A stretch of DNA of 5,480 bases. Source: Bacteroidota bacterium. Lineage in GTDB: Bacteria > Bacteroidota > Bacteroidia > Chitinophagales > Chitinophagaceae. Positions 1-4,764 of this stretch are shown here, piece by piece (within the stretch, counting starts at the first letter, position 1; each line of letters begins with the position of its first letter). Where the stretch lies: NCBI GenBank assembly GCA_023386395.1, contig JAEWJV010000074.1, positions 1-5,480 on the forward strand. The letters run 5' to 3'. Made by a program: the position numbers and the translations under genes. The notes beneath the pieces were generated by a model. It searched no databases. It had not been told where the DNA came from and saw only the letters and a program-made list of their open reading frames with translations.

Positions 1-50
1 ATTGAAGAGAGTTTCATAAAATCTCTTCTGTTTGTATTTACGTTTGTCAT
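1..50 (-). CDS. N-terminus of a Tat-exported protein (partial, runs off left edge)
   Basis: Only 16 codons plus two bases are visible, starting at the ATG at 50-48. The peptide reads MTNVNTNRRDFMKLSS. The segment N-R-R-D-F-M-K closely fits the twin-arginine signal consensus (S/T)-R-R-x-F-L-K, so the product is probably a folded, often cofactor-containing protein exported by the Tat system. The hydrophobic core and the mature protein lie outside the window, so the enzyme class cannot be named. The gene is the next unit downstream of the S41 peptidase gene on the same strand, separated from it by an attC-like palindrome. The start is chosen because the motif sits 8 residues in, as is usual, and the upstream DNA belongs to the repeat. 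The reading frame is short, so confidence rests on the motif. Confidence 0.6.
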   Translation of the reverse strand, partial: MTNVNTNRRDFMKLSS

Positions 51-81
51 GGTGTTTTTATTTTGTGTAGTTATTTGTTAT

Positions 82-287
82 TACCGCCAACGTAAACGGC
101 TTGGCGAATTGCGTGTATAGTATTTCGTCAACTGAAACTGTTGTTGATTGTATTTAAAGTCAAGATAAAAAATTTTATTGAGTAAAGTTTCGTCGCCCCG
201 ATAACTGCAGCACATAGCAAAGTAAAAGTTGATGTTGCGCAATAACTGTCCATATTTTACCAAACCATGTCGGTGGCAGCCTATTGA
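82..287 (-). repeat. attC-like imperfect palindrome between the Tat gene and the S41 peptidase gene
   Basis: The left arm (85-104, CGCCAACGTAAACGGCTTGG) is roughly complementary to the right arm (259-278), at about 13 of 20 positions with one gap, leaving a central spacer of about 150 bp. The left arm resembles the left arm at 2048-2080 (shared TTATTAC lead and ACGGCTTG core). The right arm contains AGCCTATTG (278-286), which recurs at 3870-3878. GGCAGCCTATTGA (275-287) overlaps the last codons and stop of the S41 gene and has an inverted partner at 1304-1318, upstream of that gene. The long minus-strand frame through here is not coding; it merely reads through the repeat. Identification as an integron-type site is inference from geometry. 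Confidence 0.5.
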
Positions 288-1291
288 ATGTGAGACTTTA
301 GCCATTTTATCGCCGCTTTTATTTTTTCATCATTTACGATATCATTGAATTTGTCAACGCTTATAATTGTCATATCCGGTTCAAGTGCCTCTTTATACAT
401 TTTTCCATTTCTATCAGCACCATAACCAATTGAAAGATTCATAAACGCTGTATCATTTATTGGTATTCCTGTGTTTACAGTAACCCAACCCGCAGTTTGA
501 GAACCCAATAAAATTGTATTCTTCCTTCCTTTAAATGCCATGAGAAAAAATTCACCAGAGCTTCCGGTTCCAGGACCAACAAGTATAACAACAGGAATAT
601 TCTGAGCATTCACTTCGCATTTAGGGTTCACTTCCGTCAGAAGAGTTGTGTCAATAAAAAACCCATTGTTTTTTATAAACCAATTTTCCTTTTTCTTAGT
701 TCTGAACGACCCAATAAAACCATCAGATAACAGTTGTTTGACCCCTAAAATCATTGGGAACATCGCTCCACCGCCATCTAACCTCGCGTCCAAGATAATT
801 CCTTTTATATTTTTACCCAGCAAAACGCAAAGACTGTCATTTAATGTTTGTGCTTTTCTATCAAAATCTTCTCTTGAACCCCCAGGCATTGATGGAATTC
901 TTAGATAACCAATATTTCTATCAAGAACCATTGTAATACTTTGTACGCCTTTTTTCCATTCGTTCATTAAACTATCTGAAAATTCAGGCACATCATGACG
1001 CCATTGAAACGTACTATCTTTCCAAAAAAAAGCGCCATGAAAATCATTGATTGATTTATACAAGTATCTCATTGCAGAACCAAGTTTATAAGGATTGTCT
1101 ATGTCTTTTGCCTGTATTAATACGTTGCTTCTTAAAGTATCCCAATTAACAGTGTTTGCATTTACAGCATTATTTTTCATTATTGATATAGTAGTGTCAA
1201 TAAGAAATTTAACTTCATTTGATTGTGCATGGATTAAAGCTGTCTTTGTTGAAAAGAAAAACAAGAGAACTATAAAAATTGGTTGCTTCAT
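281..1291 (-). CDS. Secreted S41-family (C-terminal processing protease-like) peptidase
   Basis: The 336-residue product starts with a signal peptide (residues 1 to about 23, hydrophobic FIVLLFFF, likely cleavage after HAQ), so it acts in the periplasm or outside the cell. S41 tail-specific protease hallmarks follow in order: D83-F-H85-G near the entry to the domain; the strand GIILDARLDGGG (164-175); the nucleophile region GPGTGSSGE (239-247), with S245, or possibly S244, as candidate catalytic serine; LGSQTAGW (262-269); and LEPDMTI (303-309) near the end. I see no PDZ domain between the N-terminal region and the catalytic core, so it is shorter than CtpA/Prc enzymes and resembles the Bacteroidota S41 proteins that lack PDZ. 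The catalytic lysine is not assigned; K254 or a neighbour is possible. It sits alone between two attC-like elements, so it looks like a cassette cargo gene. Substrate is unknown. Confidence 0.85.
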   Translation of the reverse strand: MKQPIFIVLLFFFSTKTALIHAQSNEVKFLIDTTISIMKNNAVNANTVNWDTLRSNVLIQAKDIDNPYKLGSAMRYLYKSINDFHGAFFWKDSTFQWRHDVPEFSDSLMNEWKKGVQSITMVLDRNIGYLRIPSMPGGSREDFDRKAQTLNDSLCVLLGKNIKGIILDARLDGGGAMFPMILGVKQLLSDGFIGSFRTKKKENWFIKNNGFFIDTTLLTEVNPKCEVNAQNIPVVILVGPGTGSSGEFFLMAFKGRKNTILLGSQTAGWVTVNTGIPINDTAFMNLSIGYGADRNGKMYKEALEPDMTIISVDKFNDIVNDEKIKAAIKWLKSHIQ

Positions 1292-1303
1292 ATTTTTAGA
1301 GTG

Positions 1304-1379
1304 TCAATTTAGGTTGCCAAAAAGTTGATAAAATGCACGTTAAGCCAGCTATTGCCATGCGCTTGTTGGCTGTAGTAAT
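1304..1379 (-). repeat. Short, degenerate attC-like junction between the lipoprotein and S41 genes
   Basis: This gene junction carries two cassette boundary sequences back to back. TCAATTTAGGTTGCC (1304-1318) is the inverted partner of 275-287 across the S41 gene. GTTGGCTGTAGTAAT (1365-1379) is the inverted partner of 2045-2059 across the lipoprotein gene. The segment AAGCCAGCTATTGCCATGC (1342-1360) matches the right arm at 3864-3882 (CAGCCAGCCTATTGCCAAA). A matching left arm is not evident, so the palindrome is eroded or of a shorter type. At about 60-75 bp this junction is much shorter than the others and is closer to the usual size of integron attC sites. Confidence 0.45.
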
Positions 1380-1384
1380 CTGTC

Positions 1385-2044
1385 TTACTCAAAACAGTCC
1401 TTTGCAAATTTATCAATTCGTTTCTCTAATTGTTCGCCACAATTTTTACACTTTTCCTTCATAGTTTGTGCCAAGCGCTTGCGAATGTCTTGTGGCTTTT
1501 TGTAATTGTCCTTGTCATAAAAACCGCTATAAGAAATTGCATTAACCCAATCTTTATATTTCTCTTTTGTTTTGTCAATGTCCATATACTCTAAAAACTC
1601 TTTAGGAAATTTTTCTGCGTATTGTCTTGCAGGAACACCTGTATATTCTGCTAAAGCTCCGTCTTGAATTTGAATTGTCTTGTTTAAGCACCAACGATAA
1701 AAAGGTCGTAAATTATTATCGTCTGTTGTTGCAAGTTCTAATAATGCTGCTGTTGTATTGTTGTCGGCTGGTCTGAACTGTCCTGTATAAAAATCAATGG
1801 CGATTGGTGAACATTTTGGATTGTCAATGTAAAATTTTACAGGCTTGCCCCAAATACTGTCTTCGTCTGGGGTGTGTGTTAAACCAAAGCCTTCTTGCCA
1901 ATTGTTTTCATTATTGTAAAATATTGTGTCGTGTTTAATTATTGTGTCGGTAAAAGCTGTTTTATAAATGTTATTTCCCTTGCTTTGTCTGTTAGTACAA
2001 GCAACGAGGAAAACAATAACAACTATGAATTTTAGGAACTTCAT
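1385..2044 (-). CDS. Putative lipoprotein of unknown function
   Basis: The 219-residue product begins MKFLKFIVVIVFLVACTNRQ: a basic start, a hydrophobic stretch and a lipobox ending in C16, so it is probably a lipid-anchored envelope protein. The frame is open upstream to 2137, but that extension reads through the attC-like arm, and the signal peptide only makes sense from the ATG at 2044-2042. The mature part is polar, with WQEGFGLTHTPDEDSIWGKP (49-68), several aromatic residues, and a C-terminal lysine-rich segment containing C199-K-N-C202 that could form a disulfide or bind a metal. I do not recognise a family. The gene stands alone between two attC-like junctions, with matching inverted flanks at 1365-1379 and 2045-2059, as expected of a cassette gene. 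Function is unknown. Confidence 0.75.
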   Translation of the reverse strand: MKFLKFIVVIVFLVACTNRQSKGNNIYKTAFTDTIIKHDTIFYNNENNWQEGFGLTHTPDEDSIWGKPVKFYIDNPKCSPIAIDFYTGQFRPADNNTTAALLELATTDDNNLRPFYRWCLNKTIQIQDGALAEYTGVPARQYAEKFPKEFLEYMDIDKTKEKYKDWVNAISYSGFYDKDNYKKPQDIRKRLAQTMKEKCKNCGEQLEKRIDKFAKDCFE

Positions 2045-2233
2045 TTTATTACAGCCGACGTTGACGGCTTGCGGCTGTGCTGGAATTTTATAATTGTCAG
2101 CCTGGCAACTGAAGCCGATTGAAAAACCAAAGTACAAATTATATTTTTTTGATCAATAGCGTAATGTCGGCTGGACTTCTGCTGATAAGCGGACAAACTG
2201 TTGCATAGCAGCAAACCGATGTTATACCTAGCC
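2045..2233 (-). repeat. attC-like imperfect palindrome between the membrane-protein and lipoprotein genes
   Basis: The left arm CGGCTTGCGGCTGTGC (2065-2080) and right arm GCATAGCAGCAAACCG (2203-2218) are complementary at 13 of 16 positions. The outer ends do not match each other. GTCGGCTGTAAT (2059-2048, minus strand) matches the far side of the lipoprotein gene (1365-1379), and GTTATACCTAGCC (2221-2233) matches the far side of the membrane-protein gene (2862-2874). The central spacer contains AGCCGATTGAAAAAC (2113-2127) and TTCTGCTG (2177-2184), both shared with the element at 3691-3902. The arms and the exchanged outer ends are visible in the sequence; the attC identification is inferred. 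Confidence 0.6.
2128..2156 (-). promoter_or_regulatory. Candidate Bacteroidota-type promoter inside the attC-like spacer
   Basis: On the minus strand TTG (2156-2154) is followed after 19 bases by TACTTTG (2134-2128). This resembles the Bacteroidota sigma-ABfr pattern (TTG near -33, TAnnTTTG near -7), although the -7 box is one base short. A start about 7 bases downstream would give a leader of roughly 75-80 nt before the lipoprotein ATG at 2044. It is a weak match in AT-rich DNA and could be chance. Confidence 0.25.
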
Positions 2234-2236
2234 TTT

Positions 2237-2857
2237 TCAAGATTTCGGTTCAAAGGCTTCTTGTCTAAGCAGTGCCGTGAATAGCTCCAGGTCTTGCTTT
2301 AGGTCTGATACAGTTGTTAATGTGTGTTGCCTGGTGTCATACTGCTTAGCAATGCTTCCAATTCTAAATTCTGCATTATGCTGCTTAAATATTTCTGTTA
2401 AGCGATTAAACTCGCTCTTGTCAAGCTTTTTCCATTCTAGAGGAATGTCAAACTCTATAAAGTGTCTTCCTTTTTCTTTGGATAAGTCCACCTGGAGAAT
2501 AAAGCCATTAAGTTTTCCTTTCCTTATTTCGTCTGTGAATGACCATTTCGAAGTGTCACCTATGTAGGCTTTATAGAAGCCGATGTTCTCTATTTGATCA
2601 AACGGTGTTTTGCCGAATGCATTATGCCTAGCTTTATGATTAAGCAACCAGGTTAAATATCCAAGAAGCAATATGAAAATTGGGAGGCCAACTCCTGTTC
2701 CCAATATTATTGAGAGCAGTAATTGTCCCTTTGGCAAATTTCCAGTAGCGAAAAAAGCGATTAAAAATATTAGTAAAACCAGTACTAATAATACAAGTGA
2801 AACCCGAACGAAAGCAGGCTTTAGCTTATGTCTGTTTAATTTAAGGAAAGTGTCCAT
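2237..2857 (-). CDS. Two-helix inner-membrane protein of unknown function
   Basis: The 206-residue product has a basic N-terminus (KLNRHKLK), a strongly hydrophobic helix at about 16-38 (VRVSLVLLVLVLLIFLIAFF), a short GNLPKG turn, and a second helix at about 46-72 (containing IILGTGVGLPIFILLLGYL). A basic stop-transfer segment (NHKARH) and a soluble domain of about 130 residues follow. By the positive-inside rule both termini would be cytoplasmic. The soluble part looks like an alpha/beta domain (GFILQVDLSKEKGRHFIEFD, then helical segments rich in Lys and Glu), but I recognise no family. The ATG at 2857-2855 is the only good start; a stop codon precedes it in frame close by. The gene is framed by GTTATACCTAGCC (2221-2233) and its inverted partner GGTTGGGTATAAC (2862-2874), 11 of 13 matching, so it fits the cassette pattern. 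Confidence 0.7.
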   Translation of the reverse strand: MDTFLKLNRHKLKPAFVRVSLVLLVLVLLIFLIAFFATGNLPKGQLLLSIILGTGVGLPIFILLLGYLTWLLNHKARHNAFGKTPFDQIENIGFYKAYIGDTSKWSFTDEIRKGKLNGFILQVDLSKEKGRHFIEFDIPLEWKKLDKSEFNRLTEIFKQHNAEFRIGSIAKQYDTRQHTLTTVSDLKQDLELFTALLRQEAFEPKS

Positions 2858-2861
2858 CTAA

Positions 2862-2881
2862 GGTTGGGTATAACGTACAGG
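2862..2881 (-). repeat. Truncated attC-like left arm (cassette core of the membrane-protein gene)
   Basis: GGTTGGGTATAAC (2862-2874) is the inverted partner of 2221-2233 and marks the 5' boundary of the membrane-protein cassette. At the other junctions the AAC is followed by an arm containing GGCTTGGCG or GGCTTGCGG. Here the arm stops after a few bases (GTACAGG) and IS-like sequence begins at 2882, so the site looks cut by an insertion or deletion. Confidence 0.45.
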
Positions 2882-2905
2882 TGACCCGTCCTGAAAAAAG
2901 TTGAC
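2882..2905 (+). mobile_element. Possible insertion-sequence terminus (solo IR remnant)
   Basis: The 24 bp at these positions begin TGACCCGTCCTG and end AAGTTGAC. They start with TG and carry the GTCCTGAAAAAAGTTGAC type of sequence that I associate with IS3-group terminal inverted repeats. They lie exactly where the neighbouring attC-like arm is interrupted. No inverted copy and no transposase fragment is found in the window, so at most this is a remnant. The assignment is from memory of IS ends and needs a database comparison. Confidence 0.25.
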
Positions 2906-3027
2906 TGATTTTAATAATAATCCTTGTATTGGTTGTCTATTAGCTGATGTTACAATGTCAAGCCCAACTTGCATAAAACCCAATGTTGCCTGCAGTACTT
3001 TCCATGAAGTTGCTGTTCTTTGTTGTC

Positions 3028-3147
3028 TCAGGCCCATAGTGCACCTGCTGCACCGCTGGCTCCAATAGCACATAAAACGTGACATAGTGAAGCTAAAAGA
3101 AATCTTGAAACAGTGTTATTGCTTTTTTGATTTGTCGTTTTTTGCAT
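3028..3147 (-). CDS. Possible 39-residue hydrophobic peptide with strong Shine-Dalgarno site
   Basis: An ATG at 3147-3145 is preceded on the minus strand by AAGGAGG (3159-3153) with a 5-base spacer, a near-perfect Shine-Dalgarno site. No comparable site was noticed at the other genes of this window. The predicted peptide has a polar N-terminus (MQKTTNQKSNNTVSRF) and a hydrophobic Cys/Gly/Ala-rich second half (LLASLCHVLCAIGASGAAGA), ending in W-A. It could be a single-pass membrane peptide, a leader peptide or a truncated gene. A second frame, 3037-2858 (59 codons, beginning MGLRQQ), overlaps its end by 10 bases and could be a coupled partner or the frameshifted continuation of a longer protein; its last residues read through the IS-like terminus. 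The frame is also open upstream of the ATG with another hydrophobic stretch. I recognise no family. Confidence 0.35.
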   Translation of the reverse strand: MQKTTNQKSNNTVSRFLLASLCHVLCAIGASGAAGALWA

Positions 3148-3152
3148 AGTTA

Positions 3153-3159
3153 CCTCCTT
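3153..3159 (-). promoter_or_regulatory. Strong Shine-Dalgarno site of the 39-codon ORF
   Basis: The minus strand reads AAGGAGGTAACTATG, complementary to the anti-SD of 16S rRNA at seven positions with ideal spacing. Bacteroidota genes rarely use such sites, so this decides the start at 3147 and may point to a foreign origin of the small ORF. Confidence 0.5.
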
Positions 3160-3221
3160 TTTGATTTTAGATTCAACACATAAATTGAAAAGTTTGAAAA
3201 TTATCGAAAAAATCAGTGCTA

Positions 3222-3279
3222 TGAAGCCGACCAATGCCTTGGGTGTCGAACCCAAACCTACGAACCCTATGTGCCTGAG
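3222..3279 (-). repeat. Remaining right arm of a disrupted attC-like site, with stem-loop
   Basis: GAAGCCGACCAATGCC (3222-3237) resembles the right-arm segments at 1342-1355 and 3864-3880. ACCTACGAACCCTATG followed by TGCCTGAG (3256-3279) is a decayed, gapped inverted partner of CTCAGTAGTATTGCAGGTAAC (3691-3711), on the far side of the small secreted-protein gene. Between them a perfect 5-bp hairpin (TTGGG 3239-3243, CCCAA 3251-3255) has a seven-base loop that looks like a tRNA T-arm on the minus strand. The arm's partner would have been near 2881 and is missing. The similarity is partial, so this is tentative. Confidence 0.35.
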
Positions 3280-3308
3280 ACGTCAAAGAACTTGTACAAA
3301 AGTATCAC

Positions 3309-3686
3309 TTATTGCTTACGAAAATATTTGTCGCAATAAATTGCCGTGGCGTGTCCATAATAAAAATAAAATGTTCCTTTCTCTTTTTCTGAAAACCGCT
3401 TCTTACCTCTATGTTTCCAACGAATTTTATACTCATAAAAGTCGAGTATTGTCTTAAACTTTCTTAGGGTATCGCCTTCACTTATTTCTCTATAAAATGT
3501 TTTGTTGAATACAACCCCTTTGTTTTTATATGTAAGAAGCTTCAATGATTTTAAGCTGTCAAGAAATTTTGGTGTTTGAAGATTTGTCCAATAAAGTTTC
3601 TTGCCTGGGAAAAAGTTTTCTGTCTGCCCAAAACTTGTTAGGCTGAAAATCAAAAGTCCAAAAAAGACAAATGTCAATATTTTCAT
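3309..3686 (-). CDS. Small secreted protein of unknown function
   Basis: The 125-residue product has a clear signal peptide (MKILTFVFFGLLIFSLTSFG, cleavage probably around residues 20-22 near GQ-T), so it is exported. The mature part of about 105 residues is basic and aromatic-rich, with lysine clusters (HRGKKRFSEKEKG at about 92-104) and a Tyr/Phe-rich end (TFYFYYGHATAIYCDKYF, about 105-122). I recognise no domain. The ATG at 3686-3684 is favoured because the signal peptide starts exactly there. The gene is alone between two attC-like elements, and its flanks (3256-3279 and 3691-3711) form a degraded inverted pair. The overlapping frame at 3559-3798 is a shadow without signal or family features. 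Confidence 0.7.
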   Translation of the reverse strand: MKILTFVFFGLLIFSLTSFGQTENFFPGKKLYWTNLQTPKFLDSLKSLKLLTYKNKGVVFNKTFYREISEGDTLRKFKTILDFYEYKIRWKHRGKKRFSEKEKGTFYFYYGHATAIYCDKYFRKQ

Positions 3687-3690
3687 GAGG

Positions 3691-3902
3691 CTCAGTAGTA
3701 TTGCAGGTAACGGTAAGGCTTGGCGATGGGCTGATATTCAATGAACGTCTCGCCCGAACGTTAGCCGATTGAAAAACTATAGCCGAAGATAAATACAAAA
3801 AGCCGATATTTGTTCTTCTGCTGGAACATAAGCTGATAGCGAACTACAGCCGATTTTATTCCGTCAGCCAGCCTATTGCCAAACCTGCTGTTGTAGGCAG
3901 TG
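3691..3902 (-). repeat. attC-like imperfect palindrome, best preserved copy
   Basis: The left arm GGCTTGGCGATGGGCTG (3717-3733) and right arm CAGCCTATTGCCAAACC (3869-3885) are complementary at 14 of 17 positions; two of the three exceptions are G-T wobbles. The outer ends GCAGGTAAC (3703-3711) and GTTGTAGGCAGTG (3890-3902) do not match each other but each matches the far side of its own gene. The AAC-then-GTT arrangement at the inner edges is like the inverse core and core of an attC site. The spacer contains AGCCGATTGAAAAAC (3763-3777), repeated at 2113-2127, and TTCTGCTG (3816-3823), repeated at 2177-2184. The span between the cores is about 190 bp, longer than most described attC sites. 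Confidence 0.6.
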
Positions 3903-3905
3903 CTG

Positions 3906-4508
3906 TCATGGTTTATACGGTGTCTCCTTAATACTTTTTTTATAATAATCGGCTATAATTGAAAACTGTTTGTCTGTCAGAAGCATTGTGTGCAAGTCGT
4001 TACCGCCATAAAGCAAGTAAAATTGCTCGTCGTGATTTTTTGCTTTCAAAAGTTCGTTTAATTTTCTAAAGAAATTTCTTGAAGCTGTATCCCAAAATGT
4101 ATTGTTGTTTAAATCTTGTTGAGTGTAAAGTTGAATTGCATCGTCATTGATTAAAACGTCAAACAATTTATCATCGTCGTTTAGTTTTTTAACCGAAAGT
4201 TGAATGTCTCTTTTGGCTAAAATCCTGTTCAAACTTGGAAGAAAAAAGTCAAAGCTGAATTCAGCAAGTTCTTCGGCGTCAATGTGAGCTATTTTGAAAT
4301 TGTCGTCTTCATAAATATTAAATGAATCTCTGATCTGAGATTTTAAACTGTCCACCTTTGAGCTGTCTGCATATTTTAGAAAGCCGTTGTCAATTAGTTC
4401 CGTCGCATAATTTCTTTTGTTTAAAAATTTTAGCATATTGTCCTTTTGTGTCTGTGTGTTTTGGTTGCAACTGATTAAAGAGATTGAAAAGAATAAATTG
4501 CTAATCAC
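3906..4508 (-). CDS. Putative lipoprotein of unknown function, start codon damaged or GTG
   Basis: The frame is open from 4574, but its first 22 residues are translated from the cassette boundary repeat, so a start near 4508 is chosen. From GTG (4508-4506) the protein is 200 residues, with VISNLFFSISLISC as a lipoprotein signal ending in a lipobox cysteine (C14). An ATG-AA lies directly upstream (4513-4509) but one base out of frame; restoring one base would give M-K/N-VISNLFF, a normal lipoprotein start. A single-base deletion or a GTG start are both possible. An internal ATG at 4436, preceded by AAAGGACAAT, would give a cytoplasmic 176-residue protein instead. The body is acidic and helical (AHIDAEELAEFSFDFF, LNDDDKLFDVLINDDA, KQFSIIADYYKK) with no family I recognise. 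Matching inverted flanks lie at 3890-3902 and 4526-4538. Confidence 0.65.
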   Translation of the reverse strand: MISNLFFSISLISCNQNTQTQKDNMLKFLNKRNYATELIDNGFLKYADSSKVDSLKSQIRDSFNIYEDDNFKIAHIDAEELAEFSFDFFLPSLNRILAKRDIQLSVKKLNDDDKLFDVLINDDAIQLYTQQDLNNNTFWDTASRNFFRKLNELLKAKNHDEQFYLLYGGNDLHTMLLTDKQFSIIADYYKKSIKETPYKP

Positions 4509-4525
4509 TTCATAATGTCGGTTCG

Positions 4526-4614
4526 CATTGCCTACAACGCGTTGCTTTACGTTACAAAATACGAAACTACTCAAAAAAACTGCTATTCAAAATCAACACT
4601 TTAATGTTATATAG
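4526..4614 (-). repeat. Right edge of the cassette array (core site and possible eroded arm)
   Basis: CATTGCCTACAAC (4526-4538) is the inverted partner of GTTGTAGGCAGTG (3890-3902), 12 of 13 matching, and marks the 5' boundary of the first cassette. The following bases (GCGTTGCTTTACG) are where a left arm would lie. A GTTATATAG at 4606-4614 resembles the other core ends, so a short eroded attC-like site may span this interval, but arm pairing is poor. No further boundary repeat is seen to the right. Confidence 0.35.
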
Positions 4615-4619
4615 AATCA

Positions 4620-4636
4620 ATTGTCGTTAGGACAAT
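4620..4636. other. Short perfect stem-loop at array edge
   Basis: ATTGTC (4620-4625) and GACAAT (4631-4636) form a perfect 6-bp stem with the five-base loop GTTAG. It lies between the last recognisable cassette boundary and the cupin gene. No T-tract follows on either strand, so it is not a clear terminator, and its role is unknown. Confidence 0.3.
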
Positions 4637-4702
4637 CCACCATCACCATCCTATCGAAACTTTAACCGCAAGTCATCAGAAGGGTTGATATTATCTTACC
4701 AT

Positions 4703-4748
4703 GCAGGGTTTTATGCCGGGCACAAAACCATTACCATGAAGACCCTGC
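4703..4748 (-). terminator. Nested stem-loop downstream of the cupin gene, possible terminator
   Basis: An outer stem GCAGGGT (4703-4709) pairs with ACCCTGC (4742-4748). Overlapping it, GGTTTTATGC (4707-4716) can pair with GCACAAAACC (4720-4729) with one mismatch, so the two folds compete for 4707-4709. The structure lies 17 bp after the cupin stop codon, where the DoxX-cupin transcript should end. No U-tract follows on the minus strand, so intrinsic termination is uncertain; it could instead protect the 3' end. Confidence 0.35.
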
Positions 4749-4764
4749 TACAACAAAAACCGGT

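Noticed and set aside
4..28. Perfect 7-bp hairpin GAAGAGA / TCTCTTC followed by T-rich DNA, terminator-like on the plus strand.
   Set aside because: It lies within the start of the minus-strand Tat-signal gene (codons for RRDFMKLSS), and no plus-strand gene precedes it.
81..305. 74-codon minus-strand frame.
   Set aside because: It runs through the attC-like palindrome and overlaps the S41 stop; its composition and lack of any motif argue against coding.
648..908. Plus-strand frame of 86 codons opposite the S41 gene.
   Set aside because: It is antisense to a well-supported peptidase, with no signal or domain.
1095..1328. Plus-strand frame of 77 codons.
   Set aside because: It is antisense to the S41 N-terminus and runs into the boundary repeat.
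2277..2567. Plus-strand frame of 96 codons.
   Set aside because: It is antisense to the membrane-protein gene, whose two hydrophobic helices make the minus strand the better reading.
2858..3037. 59-codon frame overlapping the end of the 39-codon ORF.
   Set aside because: It has no ribosome binding site of its own and its last residues read through the IS-like terminus; kept only as a note under the 39-codon ORF.
3190..3300. tRNA gene suggested by the TTCGACA T-loop on the minus strand.
   Set aside because: No complementary acceptor stem, D-arm or anticodon arm can be found at the required distances.
3161..3457. Plus-strand frame of 98 codons.
   Set aside because: It crosses a junction repeat and lies antisense to the small secreted-protein gene; no coding features.
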